Virus record (IMG/VR): IMGVR_UViG_3300045131_002298
Location: 38,742-102,741 of that record
Length of the DNA stretch: 64,000 nucleotides
Source of the DNA: a virus
Direction: 5' to 3' (one strand)
In this document: positions 31,558-38,234 of the stretch, in pieces
Layout: every line of letters begins with the position of its first letter
Position numbering within the stretch: the stretch's first letter is position 1
The notes under the pieces: model-generated
Database searches by the model: none
Told to the model about the DNA's origin: nothing
What the model saw: the letters and a program-made list of their open reading frames with translations, nothing else
Position numbers and translations under genes: made by a program

Positions 31558-33090
31558 ATGTCTAGGTTTAATCAAATTGCTGAAAATCAGAGAAGAACAG
31601 TAAACGAAGAAGGGGCAGTGGCATATATAGGCCTGGATCCGGAGCAACAGCTCTACTCGGTTACAGCTTGTAACCTACTGCAAGACACTTTCTATAAGAA
31701 AACCGATCAGACTATTGCTACTATTTTAGATTTAATTCCTAAATGTGATCCACAGTTCGTGGCTAATTTAGCGGTTTACCTACGCAAAGATATGTATCTT
31801 AGGTCGGTACCTTTAGTGTTGCTAGTTGGACTGGCTCTTAACGATAAACTTACTGCTTCTATGGTATCTCGGGTTGTATCTAGGGCAGATGAAATAAAAG
31901 AGCTATTAGCTGCTTGGCAGGGGATAAAAGGTAAAGGCGGACACGATATTAGAAAAATTCCTAATGCCTTAAAGAAAGGTATAGCGGAATCTTTTAGTAA
32001 ATTTAATAGCTATCAGTTTAGAAAATACGATAAGCAGAGTAAAGAAAAGATTACATTTAAAGATGTCCTATGCTTATGTCACCCTAAGCCCAGAACAGGA
32101 GAAGAAAGCTCTATATACAAACAAATATTAGAGGATGCTCTAGATCCTATCACCACATGGGAAGTGGATATATCAGCCGCTGGTTCTGATCCAGTAGCTA
32201 AGAAAGCTGCATGGGAAAATCTACTAGATACCAATAGCATTCCTTATATGGCAGCTCTTCGTAATATTAAAAACATGTTGAAGGCTGGTATTAGTGAAGA
32301 GCATATTCAAAAATTGATAGCACTTTTAGGGAATGAACAACAGATTCTTAAATCTAAACAATTTCCCTTTAGGTGGTATTCTGCCTTTGCTAGATTAATG
32401 GAAGAGCGCGATCCTGAGATTCAAATGAACATGAATAGATTTCAGGAAGTGTTTGAGAAAGCTCTTATAATTTCTATTGATAATATTCCAGGTATAGGGG
32501 ATCTTAAAAAAGAAGCAACGCTGATAGCGTGTGATGTAAGTGGCTCCATGAATGACCCACTTTCAAAAAATTCTTCTATAAGACTTATAGATGTAGGCAT
32601 TCTTCTAGGAAGAATGCTGGCTAAGAAGTGTGGAAAAGTTATAACCGGGGTCTTCGGAACGGATTGGTCCCCTTGTAGCTTTGGGAATCAAATAATAGGT
32701 GGGGTACAATTACCTTCAGTAGGACTCTCGACATATGGTTATAAAATTTTCGATTGGTTGGTACAGGGTAATCTACACGTAGATAATATTATGCTCTTCT
32801 CTGATAGTCAGGTGTATGGGGATCTGGGTATAGGGAGACATAGCCATATTTTTGGAGTGAGAGAACCTTCTAGTAATAGATCTCAATTTGAAAAATCATG
32901 GAATAGGTATTTAAAGATTAATCCTCACGCTAAAGTTTATATGTTTGACTTGTCTTCTTACGGGACCTATCCTGTAGACTTGTTTTCTAAAAATGTATAC
33001 ATGGTTACCGGCTGGTCTCCTAATATTTTTCAAACTTTAGGTGGTTTGGACTCTTGGAAAAGTTTAAAACAACATATCTTAAGTATGTAG
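31558..33090 (+). CDS. rsr: Ro60/Rsr, TROVE-domain RNA-binding protein
   Basis: A 510-residue Ro60 orthologue. The N-terminal about 300 residues are the helical TROVE ring (NEEGAVAYIGLDPEQQLYSVTACNLL, then ANLAVYLRKDMYLRSVPLVLLV). The C-terminal von Willebrand A domain has the metal-binding DVSGSM at about residues 325-330, FGTDW and MLFSDSQVYG. Ro60 proteins bind misfolded RNAs through the ring and Y RNAs on its outer face, and in bacteria link to exonucleases. AAGGAG precedes the ATG. It follows six Y-RNA-like units and probably shares their transcript. RtcB lies 3 kb downstream; a linked Rsr, Y RNA and RtcB set is known in some bacteria. Confidence 0.9.
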   Translation: MSRFNQIAENQRRTVNEEGAVAYIGLDPEQQLYSVTACNLLQDTFYKKTDQTIATILDLIPKCDPQFVANLAVYLRKDMYLRSVPLVLLVGLALNDKLTASMVSRVVSRADEIKELLAAWQGIKGKGGHDIRKIPNALKKGIAESFSKFNSYQFRKYDKQSKEKITFKDVLCLCHPKPRTGEESSIYKQILEDALDPITTWEVDISAAGSDPVAKKAAWENLLDTNSIPYMAALRNIKNMLKAGISEEHIQKLIALLGNEQQILKSKQFPFRWYSAFARLMEERDPEIQMNMNRFQEVFEKALIISIDNIPGIGDLKKEATLIACDVSGSMNDPLSKNSSIRLIDVGILLGRMLAKKCGKVITGVFGTDWSPCSFGNQIIGGVQLPSVGLSTYGYKIFDWLVQGNLHVDNIMLFSDSQVYGDLGIGRHSHIFGVREPSSNRSQFEKSWNRYLKINPHAKVYMFDLSSYGTYPVDLFSKNVYMVTGWSPNIFQTLGGLDSWKSLKQHILSM

Positions 33091-33105
33091 TACTGGTGTA
33101 TACAG

Positions 33106-33792
33106 ATGTATAAAGTACCCGATAGAATAGGCTTACGCTTTGGAAGACTATTAATAACAGAGAGGGGACCTTCACGCTCTGGTACTACTGATTCTTTTTG
33201 GTGGTGTCTTTGTGACTGTGGTAATATCGTTTTAGTTAGGTGGAGGTCCTTAAAAGGAGGAGCTACACAATCCTGTGGCTGTTATCAGAAAGAATGCGCT
33301 ATAAGGTCCCAGAGAGCCACCTTCTTAAAACATGATTTATCTAAAGATGCTTTATATGGCGTTATGCAGGGAATGAAAAATAGATGTTATAAAACAGATG
33401 ATCCTCATTATTCCAGATGGGGAGGAAGAGGAATTTATATCTGTGATGAGTGGAAAGAGAATTTTTTAGCTTTTTATGAGTGGGCTCAGCAGAGTGGATA
33501 CAAAAAGGGACTTTCCTTAGATCGTATAGATAATGACGGTCCTTACTCACCTAATAATTGTAGGTGGGCCACCAGAGAAGAGCAAATGAATAATACTAGA
33601 CATAATAAGTATATAACTTTTGAAGGTAAGACTCTAAGTGTAACTCAGTGGAGTAAACATTTAAATGTAAAAGCTAAAATATTGAGACAAAGGCTCCAGC
33701 GTGGATGGTCAGATGAAGAAGTAATAACAACTCCCCTAGGAATAAAAAGAATTTCCTGGAAAAGGTTAAAACAACAACCTGAGGGAATGTAA
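33106..33792 (+). CDS. HNH-type homing endonuclease with zinc and helix-turn-helix ends
   Basis: A 228-residue relative of the gene at 28901. N-terminal zinc module: GLRFGRLLITE, CLCDCG, SCGC. Core: YSRWGGRGIYICDEW, GLSLDRIDNDGPYSPNNCRWAT, EEQMNN. C-terminal DNA-binding part: FEGKTLSVTQWSKHLNVKA then LQRGWSDEEV. It lies 15 nt after rsr. The two full-length enzymes differ clearly in sequence, so they are separate arrivals rather than a recent duplication. Confidence 0.85.
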   Translation: MYKVPDRIGLRFGRLLITERGPSRSGTTDSFWWCLCDCGNIVLVRWRSLKGGATQSCGCYQKECAIRSQRATFLKHDLSKDALYGVMQGMKNRCYKTDDPHYSRWGGRGIYICDEWKENFLAFYEWAQQSGYKKGLSLDRIDNDGPYSPNNCRWATREEQMNNTRHNKYITFEGKTLSVTQWSKHLNVKAKILRQRLQRGWSDEEVITTPLGIKRISWKRLKQQPEGM

Positions 33793-33793
33793 A

Positions 33794-34090
33794 ATGGATT
33801 TTGTAGAATGTAATTCTTGGTATAGTCCTGTAACTCAGAAGCATGAAATAAGCTTACGATTTGCTACCTGTGTAGAAGAGTTAGAGGGCATATATGAAAA
33901 ATTACCACATGATAGCTTAAGTTCTCTTGAGTTCAAAAATATAGTAGGCTTAGCTTTAAGTAAAGAACCTATAGAAAAAATACAAACTAAATATGAATTA
34001 GAGCAAAGCGTAGCTAAAGGCTACGCTGTTCCTTCTTTTTTAACTGAAGAAGGAACTAGAAAAATTGTTATTGAAAAGGAAACTGACTGA
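33794..34090 (+). CDS. Hypothetical protein
   Basis: A 98-residue acidic protein immediately after the HNH gene. It has a helical centre (SSLEFKNIVGLALSKEPIEKIQTKY) and a basic/acidic C-terminus. No family was recognised. Its stop overlaps the next ATG (TGATG). Confidence 0.55.
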   Translation: MDFVECNSWYSPVTQKHEISLRFATCVEELEGIYEKLPHDSLSSLEFKNIVGLALSKEPIEKIQTKYELEQSVAKGYAVPSFLTEEGTRKIVIEKETD

Positions 34091-34302
34091 TGAATTTAAC
34101 TCCGGATCCTGTAAAAGGAGAAAATGTAGATGATTTTGTAGCGCGCTGTATCCCTCTACTACGAGAGAACGGTAAAACTGAGAAAGAGGCGCGTATTATA
34201 TCTAATGCTATTTTTAATAGATCACAAAGAAATCCAGACCTGGGGGCATCGCTCGATAATGAATCGACCTGGGGCTTCCCTACACTAGGGGAGACTCCTT
34301 AA
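34090..34302 (+). CDS. Small FxxRC-motif protein, paralogue A
   Basis: A 70-residue protein with DDFVARCIPLLRENGKTEKEA then RIISNAIFNRS. The pattern, an F-x-x-RC helix followed by a second helix about 20 residues on, is shared with the next gene and with 39374. Similar short domains are known beside or fused to phage head-protease genes. The function is unknown. It abuts the next gene. Confidence 0.6.
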   Translation: MNLTPDPVKGENVDDFVARCIPLLRENGKTEKEARIISNAIFNRSQRNPDLGASLDNESTWGFPTLGETP

Positions 34303-34494
34303 ATGCCTATACCTTACCCCAAGCCAGGAGAAGCGGAAAAAGATTTTATGGATAGATGTATTCCCGCACTAATAAAAGAAGGATCCTTTCCTGCTCAAGC
34401 AGCGGGAATATGTAGTGGGATGTTCAATAAGAAATCCAAAGGCAGAAAATTTGATGCTATGTCCAGTTTAGATAACATCGAATTTGATGAATAA
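34303..34494 (+). CDS. Small FxxRC-motif protein, paralogue B
   Basis: A 63-residue protein: PYPKPGEAEKDFMDRCIPALIKEG then AQAAGICSGMFNKK. It is a paralogue of the gene before it, in tandem, and keeps the second cysteine that copy A lacks. P-K-x-GE before F-x-x-RC is typical of this small phage domain. Confidence 0.6.
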   Translation: MPIPYPKPGEAEKDFMDRCIPALIKEGSFPAQAAGICSGMFNKKSKGRKFDAMSSLDNIEFDE

Positions 34495-34502
34495 TTTTTT
34501 AT

Positions 34503-34622
34503 GGAAAGAGTAGCCGAATGATATAGGCGCGCAAAGAAGCGTGTGCAAGGTGGGGCACGGTAACCTAGGCAACAATCGTGTTCATGCTGAGCCAACTGCG
34601 GGTTTGACTCCTGCCTCTTTCC
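34503..34622 (+). tRNA. tRNA-like element, anticodon not resolved
   Basis: Has a perfect 7-bp acceptor stem GGAAAGA / TCTTTCC, a D-arm-like GCC-GAATGATATA-GGC and a T-arm GCGGG-TTTGACT-CCTGC. The part between is far too long (total 120 nt), the expected anticodon stem has a 6-nt loop (CGCGC-AAAGAA-GCGTG), and no CCA is encoded. It could be a tRNA with a very large variable region, an interrupted tRNA, or a tRNA-derived RNA. Confidence 0.4.
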
Positions 34623-34629
34623 TACCTAC

Positions 34630-34707
34630 GGTGGCGTAGCATAAATTGGATAATGCCCTGGCTTGTCAAGCCAGCTTATGAGAGATCATACCTCTTCGCC
34701 ATCGCCA
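34630..34707 (+). tRNA. tRNA-Asp (GTC)
   Basis: 78 nt with encoded CCA. Acceptor GGTGGCG / CGCCATC, discriminator G, D-arm GCAT / ATGC, anticodon arm CTGGC-TTGTCAA-GCCAG giving GTC, and T stem GAGAG / CTCTT. The T loop (ATCATAC) departs from the usual TTCRANY. Confidence 0.85.
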
Positions 34708-34717
34708 ATAAAAAATA

Positions 34718-35035
34718 ATGACAATAGAAATAGTCAACAATTATACTTTTCCAAAGAAGAAAAAACAAGAAGCGATAGAGGAAGTTGTTATGTCTGAACC
34801 AGAAATGGAAATTATAAACCCTGCTCCCGTAATGGTAAATAATGGGCAGTTTCCTGCACTTGCGACTAATTTGCATGAAGAACTTAATAGTTATTTAGGA
34901 AGATCTAAAGAAGCGGTGGCTCAAATTTTAGTTACTACTAGAGAGAAGGCTGAGTTTCTTGAGTCCTTAGCGGAAAAAGCGCGCAAGGACCTTGATAAAG
35001 AAAAACACGATATTACTCGCCTTATGGGTGGGTGA
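34718..35035 (+). CDS. Hypothetical coiled-coil protein within the tRNA cluster
   Basis: A 105-residue protein starting 10 nt after tRNA-Asp. The N-terminal half is disordered and acidic; the C-terminal half (about 50-100) is a long charged helix, probably a coiled coil. No good ribosome-binding site was seen before the ATG. Its function is unknown. Confidence 0.5.
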   Translation: MTIEIVNNYTFPKKKKQEAIEEVVMSEPEMEIINPAPVMVNNGQFPALATNLHEELNSYLGRSKEAVAQILVTTREKAEFLESLAEKARKDLDKEKHDITRLMGG

Positions 35036-35037
35036 TG

Positions 35038-35150
35038 TAAAGAGTCTGCCGCGGTGACATAAGAACACCATGCGTGTCTATGAAAGGAGAACCGTAAGCC
35101 GCTCCTGGAGAGCGCCGGAGAACTGGAGGCCGAAGGTAGACAATCTTTAA
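35038..35150 (+). ncRNA. Structured RNA candidate of unknown class
   Basis: The ends pair as AAAGA / TCTTT and, inside them, GTCTGCC / GGTAGAC (7 bp, 35044-35050 with 35135-35141). Within are hairpins GGTG / CACC and AGGAG / CTCCT. It lies between a CDS and tRNA-Cys. The 7-bp closing stem is like a tRNA acceptor, but no anticodon or T-arm can be drawn. It may be a processed RNA of the tRNA cluster. Confidence 0.45.
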
Positions 35151-35154
35151 CTTG

Positions 35155-35234
35155 GGCGGGGTGACCGAGAGATTAGGTGGGTAGTTTTGCAAAACTACCC
35201 TTATACGCAGGTTTAATTCCTGCCCCTGCCTCCA
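35155..35234 (+). tRNA. tRNA, probably Cys (GCA), unusual anticodon arm
   Basis: 80 nt with encoded CCA. Acceptor GGCGGGG / CCCTGCC with discriminator T, which is typical of tRNA-Cys. T stem GCAGG / CCTGC, loop TTTAATT. The anticodon arm is a perfect palindrome, GGGTAGTTTT GC AAAACTACCC, giving an 8-nt loop (TTTGCAAA) on a GTAGT / ACTAC stem. GCA is the likely anticodon, but TGC cannot be excluded. The D loop lacks the usual GG. Confidence 0.7.
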
Positions 35235-35238
35235 TTTT

Positions 35239-35324
35239 GCTGCGGTAGCCTAGTAGCGAAGGCATCTGACTGTAGATCAGACACATAAGAACCACCGGAG
35301 GCGCACATCCTTCCCGCAGCACCA
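35239..35324 (+). tRNA. tRNA-Tyr (GTA)
   Basis: 86 nt with encoded CCA. Acceptor GCTGCGG / CCGCAGC, discriminator A, D-arm GCC / GGC, anticodon arm TCTGA-CTGTAGA-TCAGA giving GTA, a long variable region of about 15 nt as in bacterial tRNA-Tyr, and T stem GGAGG / CCTTC with an irregular loop. Confidence 0.85.
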
Positions 35325-35339
35325 ACTTAGGAGTTTATT

Positions 35340-35612
35340 ATGAAAAAATATATTTTACTTTGCTTATGTTTATTCCTATTAGTGGGATGTGGAGATAAGG
35401 CCAGTAGAGATGCTGCTAGAGAAGCTAAAGAGTCTGGTAAGCTTCAGGCTTTTGAGGTAGATGATCTTCATTATGTTGTGGGCTATGGTGAATGGGATGG
35501 AAATACTTTTCGTATACGTGATATAGATGGACGCATTTGGGATGTTCCTTCTACAGTAAGAATTACAAAAGAAGAAGTTACCGAAGAATCGTTTAAAAAG
35601 CGCACAAAATAA
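35340..35612 (+). CDS. Predicted lipoprotein
   Basis: A 90-residue protein with a lipoprotein signal: MKKYILLCLCLFLLVGC, lipobox LVGC, the cysteine at residue 17 becoming the lipidated N-terminus. The mature part begins DKASRDAAREAKESG and has a small beta-rich domain. AGGAG precedes the ATG. Phage lipoproteins often act in superinfection exclusion or lysis, but there is no direct evidence here. Confidence 0.75.
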   Translation: MKKYILLCLCLFLLVGCGDKASRDAAREAKESGKLQAFEVDDLHYVVGYGEWDGNTFRIRDIDGRIWDVPSTVRITKEEVTEESFKKRTK

Positions 35613-35628
35613 CTGATTGATCTTGTAT

Positions 35629-35644
35629 TTGCAATTGATTGCAA
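35629..35644 (+). repeat. Dispersed 16-bp quasi-palindrome, copy 5
   Basis: TTGCAATTGATTGCAA in the gap after the lipoprotein gene, upstream of a terminator. Confidence 0.9.
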
Positions 35645-35669
35645 ATTTTAACCATGCCAACATTGGGTT

Positions 35670-35706
35670 TGCGGAGAATAATTGACCGATTCTCCGCATT
35701 TTTTTT
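35670..35706 (+). terminator. Rho-independent terminator
   Basis: Stem TGCGGAGAAT / ATTCTCCGCA (10 bp), 9-nt loop, then eight T. It ends the lipoprotein or tRNA transcript before the next promoter at 35727. Confidence 0.92.
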
Positions 35707-35726
35707 CGCTCTCCTCAAAAAAAAAC

Positions 35727-35755
35727 TTGACAAGCATTAAAATCTATGATATACA
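35727..35755 (+). promoter_or_regulatory. Sigma70-type promoter of the rtcB operon
   Basis: TTGACA at 35727-35732, 17-bp spacer, TATACA at 35750-35755. It lies 21 bp after a terminator and 30 nt before the next ATG, which has AGGAG. Confidence 0.85.
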
Positions 35756-35785
35756 TAGAAAAGAATAAAAAAAATAGGAGCAAAA

Positions 35786-36151
35786 ATGGCACCAAAAATT
35801 GTACGCGACGAATATGGAAGACACTTTTATTTGCATAATGCAGATGAAGCATGGAAAGTTTCAGATTATACCGTTGGGGTAGATTGGGGAACTTGGGAAC
35901 CAGTAGCTTTCGCAGGAATAGATTTTACCACAGCTACTGGTGTAAATGAGCCTGTAGAAGAAACTAAGAATACAGAAATTACTGTAACTGAAGCTGTAAT
36001 ACAAGAAACTTACAATCTTGTAGGAAACTTAAATGATCTAATGTTAGAGGAGCATAGTAATTGGGAGCGTGCTAAAGTCTTTGAATTTATATCTGATGTG
36101 TCAGTTGCAGCACAGTTATTTCTTGAAAGCATTAAAGGAATAGAAAAATAA
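35786..36151 (+). CDS. Hypothetical protein before RtcB
   Basis: A 121-residue acidic protein. The first half contains short beta strands with many aromatic residues (GRHFYLHNADEAWKVSDY), the second a long helix. No family was recognised. It is the first gene of the operon that contains rtcB, 4 nt upstream of it. Confidence 0.55.
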   Translation: MAPKIVRDEYGRHFYLHNADEAWKVSDYTVGVDWGTWEPVAFAGIDFTTATGVNEPVEETKNTEITVTEAVIQETYNLVGNLNDLMLEEHSNWERAKVFEFISDVSVAAQLFLESIKGIEK

Positions 36152-36155
36152 TAAG

Positions 36156-37331
36156 ATGAAAAAAGTAATTTCGTCTGAACGTATCCCGATTAAGATGTGG
36201 CTAGATGACATCAAGGATGGAGCATTGCAGCAAGCTAAGAACCTAGCTAATGCTCCTTTTACCTATAGACATATTGTGGTCTGTCCCGACGCGCACCAGG
36301 GCGAAGGGCCGTTTATCGGAGCTGTGTTTGCTACAAAGGATGTTGTCGTAATTAATGGGGCTGGGGTTGATATTGGTTGTGGCGTCGCTTTTGTAGAAAC
36401 TTCCTTAAAAAGAGAAGATTTAGATATCTCTATTCTAAAAAATATTATGGGGGCAATAAGAAAAAATATTCCAGTAGGCTTTGATAAGCATACCCAGATT
36501 ATAGAAGGTTTAGAGATGCCTACTACAGATATTAATAAAGATACACATCCTGTAATATCTAAAGAGTTTAAAAAAGCACAACTCTCCTTGATGACTTTGG
36601 GCGGAGGCAACCACTTCGAAGAAATACAAGTTAATTCAGCAGGTTACGTGTGTTTCATGATACATTCTGGGTCTAGAAATTTAGGAAAACAGGTAGCGGA
36701 TCACTACAATAAAATAGCTAAAAAATTAAACGAAGACTGCTATTCTTCTGTTCCCTCTTCTCATAAACTACATTTTATTCCTATTAAGTATGATGAGGCT
36801 AAATTATATCTTAACGAAATGAATTATTGTTTAGAGTATGCGCATCTAAATAGAGAATACATGATTAATAATATTAAGAACGTATTCTTATCTTTTTTTC
36901 CGGATCTTACTTTTACACCTACTCTAAATGTACACCATAATTATATTAGATGGGAGCATTTTTCTGGGGAAGATTTTCTTATACATAGAAAGGGCGCAAC
37001 TTCCGCTAGATTAGAAGAGTTGGGTATCGTGCCGGGGTCGCAGGGAACCGCATCATTTTTGACTAAGGGAAAGGGTAATGCAGACTCTTTTAATTCTTGC
37101 TCACATGGAAGCGGAAGGACTATGAGCAGAACTAGAGCTAAGGCTGAGCTTGATCTTGAAAAAGAAAAAAAGATATTAGACGATCAAGGGATCATACATA
37201 GCATTAGAAATGTTTCAGACTTAGATGAAGCTCCTAGCTCTTATAAGGATGTAGAAGTAGTTATGGAGAATCAGAAAGACCTAGTGGATATAGTAGATAG
37301 ACTGACACCTTTAGGTGTAGTGAAAGGATAG
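36156..37331 (+). CDS. rtcB: RtcB-type RNA-splicing ligase
   Basis: A 391-residue RNA ligase that joins 2',3'-cyclic phosphate or 3'-phosphate ends to 5'-OH ends with GTP and Mn2+. Seen motifs: PDAHQGEG, GVDIGCGVAF with the metal-binding Cys75, GGGNHFEE, LNVHHNYIRWE, RKGATSA, PGSQGTASFLTKGKG and SCSHGSGR with the guanylylated His at about residue 316. All are intact. It would repair RNAs cut by anticodon nucleases or toxins. It is near Rsr, Y RNAs, tRNAs and a second ligase. Confidence 0.93.
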   Translation: MKKVISSERIPIKMWLDDIKDGALQQAKNLANAPFTYRHIVVCPDAHQGEGPFIGAVFATKDVVVINGAGVDIGCGVAFVETSLKREDLDISILKNIMGAIRKNIPVGFDKHTQIIEGLEMPTTDINKDTHPVISKEFKKAQLSLMTLGGGNHFEEIQVNSAGYVCFMIHSGSRNLGKQVADHYNKIAKKLNEDCYSSVPSSHKLHFIPIKYDEAKLYLNEMNYCLEYAHLNREYMINNIKNVFLSFFPDLTFTPTLNVHHNYIRWEHFSGEDFLIHRKGATSARLEELGIVPGSQGTASFLTKGKGNADSFNSCSHGSGRTMSRTRAKAELDLEKEKKILDDQGIIHSIRNVSDLDEAPSSYKDVEVVMENQKDLVDIVDRLTPLGVVKG

Positions 37332-37338
37332 CTAATAA

Positions 37339-37659
37339 ATGTGTATGACACGGTTAGACGTAATGGAGAGAGTCCTTAGGGATAGTCGTAGTTGTGATGA
37401 ATTACCTCCCGTAACTAAATTTCCGCCTATGCCTAAATGTAACCCTCCTAAGGAAGAGGCTGATCCAGTAAATAAACCAGAACACTATCAGTATTCTTCT
37501 ATACAGCCCATTGATGTGATAGACGCATGGGAGCTTGATTTTTATCTTGGGTCAGTGATAAAATATCTGTCGAGATATCAGAGAAAGGGTAAGCCACTAG
37601 AAGATCTTAAAAAGGCCGCTTGGTTTTTGAACAAAAAGATTGAGAAAATGGAGAAATAA
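37339..37659 (+). CDS. DUF3310-type protein
   Basis: A 106-residue protein with the DUF3310 signature PVNKPEHYQ, IQPIDVIDAW, YLGSVIKYLSRYQRKGKPLEDLKKAAWFLNKKIE. Domains of this kind are common in phages; some annotations call it a nucleotide kinase, but a function is not established by the sequence. The first ATG (37339) has a second ATG two codons on. It is in the rtcB operon. Confidence 0.8.
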   Translation: MCMTRLDVMERVLRDSRSCDELPPVTKFPPMPKCNPPKEEADPVNKPEHYQYSSIQPIDVIDAWELDFYLGSVIKYLSRYQRKGKPLEDLKKAAWFLNKKIEKMEK

Positions 37660-37980
37660 ATGTATTATACAGTTTCATTAGATATCATATCAAAAAATAC
37701 ATTAGGAGACGGAGGAGCAGACTATCCTATTCAAGATTATAGGGAATCATGGAATCTTAATACTTACCAGAAAAGAGATCACAGTATTCCTGATGTTAAT
37801 TCTATTTTACAGGTAGGGTCCGGGTTAGATACTAGTGTGTCTGTATTGGTAGAAATACCTGATGGTTGGCATGAGGATGATCTAAGAGTCTGTCGCTTTG
37901 CTGCTTTTAAGCGAGGCAAAGACTTAATCTTAAAATATCTTAATGGAAAGCCCCTTACATATTTTAAAGGTGATTTATAG
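37660..37980 (+). CDS. Hypothetical protein
   Basis: A 106-residue protein of mixed alpha/beta type starting directly after the DUF3310 gene stop. No motif was recognised. The operon context is RNA and nucleotide metabolism. Confidence 0.55.
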   Translation: MYYTVSLDIISKNTLGDGGADYPIQDYRESWNLNTYQKRDHSIPDVNSILQVGSGLDTSVSVLVEIPDGWHEDDLRVCRFAAFKRGKDLILKYLNGKPLTYFKGDL

Positions 37981-37988
37981 GAAAATCG

Positions 37989-38234
37989 ATGGATTCCTTC
38001 AATTATAAGATAACTTTATTTCCGGGACAGGATGAATATGATAACTTATATACAGCAGGTAATGCCATTTTTACTAGGCAGGAAGAAGGATATAGAGTAA
38101 ATGTCATGGTGAAAGTTGACGGCATGTCTGAGCATGTTGATATCTGGTATGGGCAGGAAGGAGAGGAAAGATATTCTGTTGATGAGATTTGTAGTCATTT
38201 AAAAATTAACATAAAATGGTTGACGGAGAAATAA
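37989..38234 (+). CDS. Small hypothetical protein
   Basis: An 81-residue, mostly beta protein, abutting the RNA ligase gene without a gap. No family was recognised. Confidence 0.5.
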   Translation: MDSFNYKITLFPGQDEYDNLYTAGNAIFTRQEEGYRVNVMVKVDGMSEHVDIWYGQEGEERYSVDEICSHLKINIKWLTEK

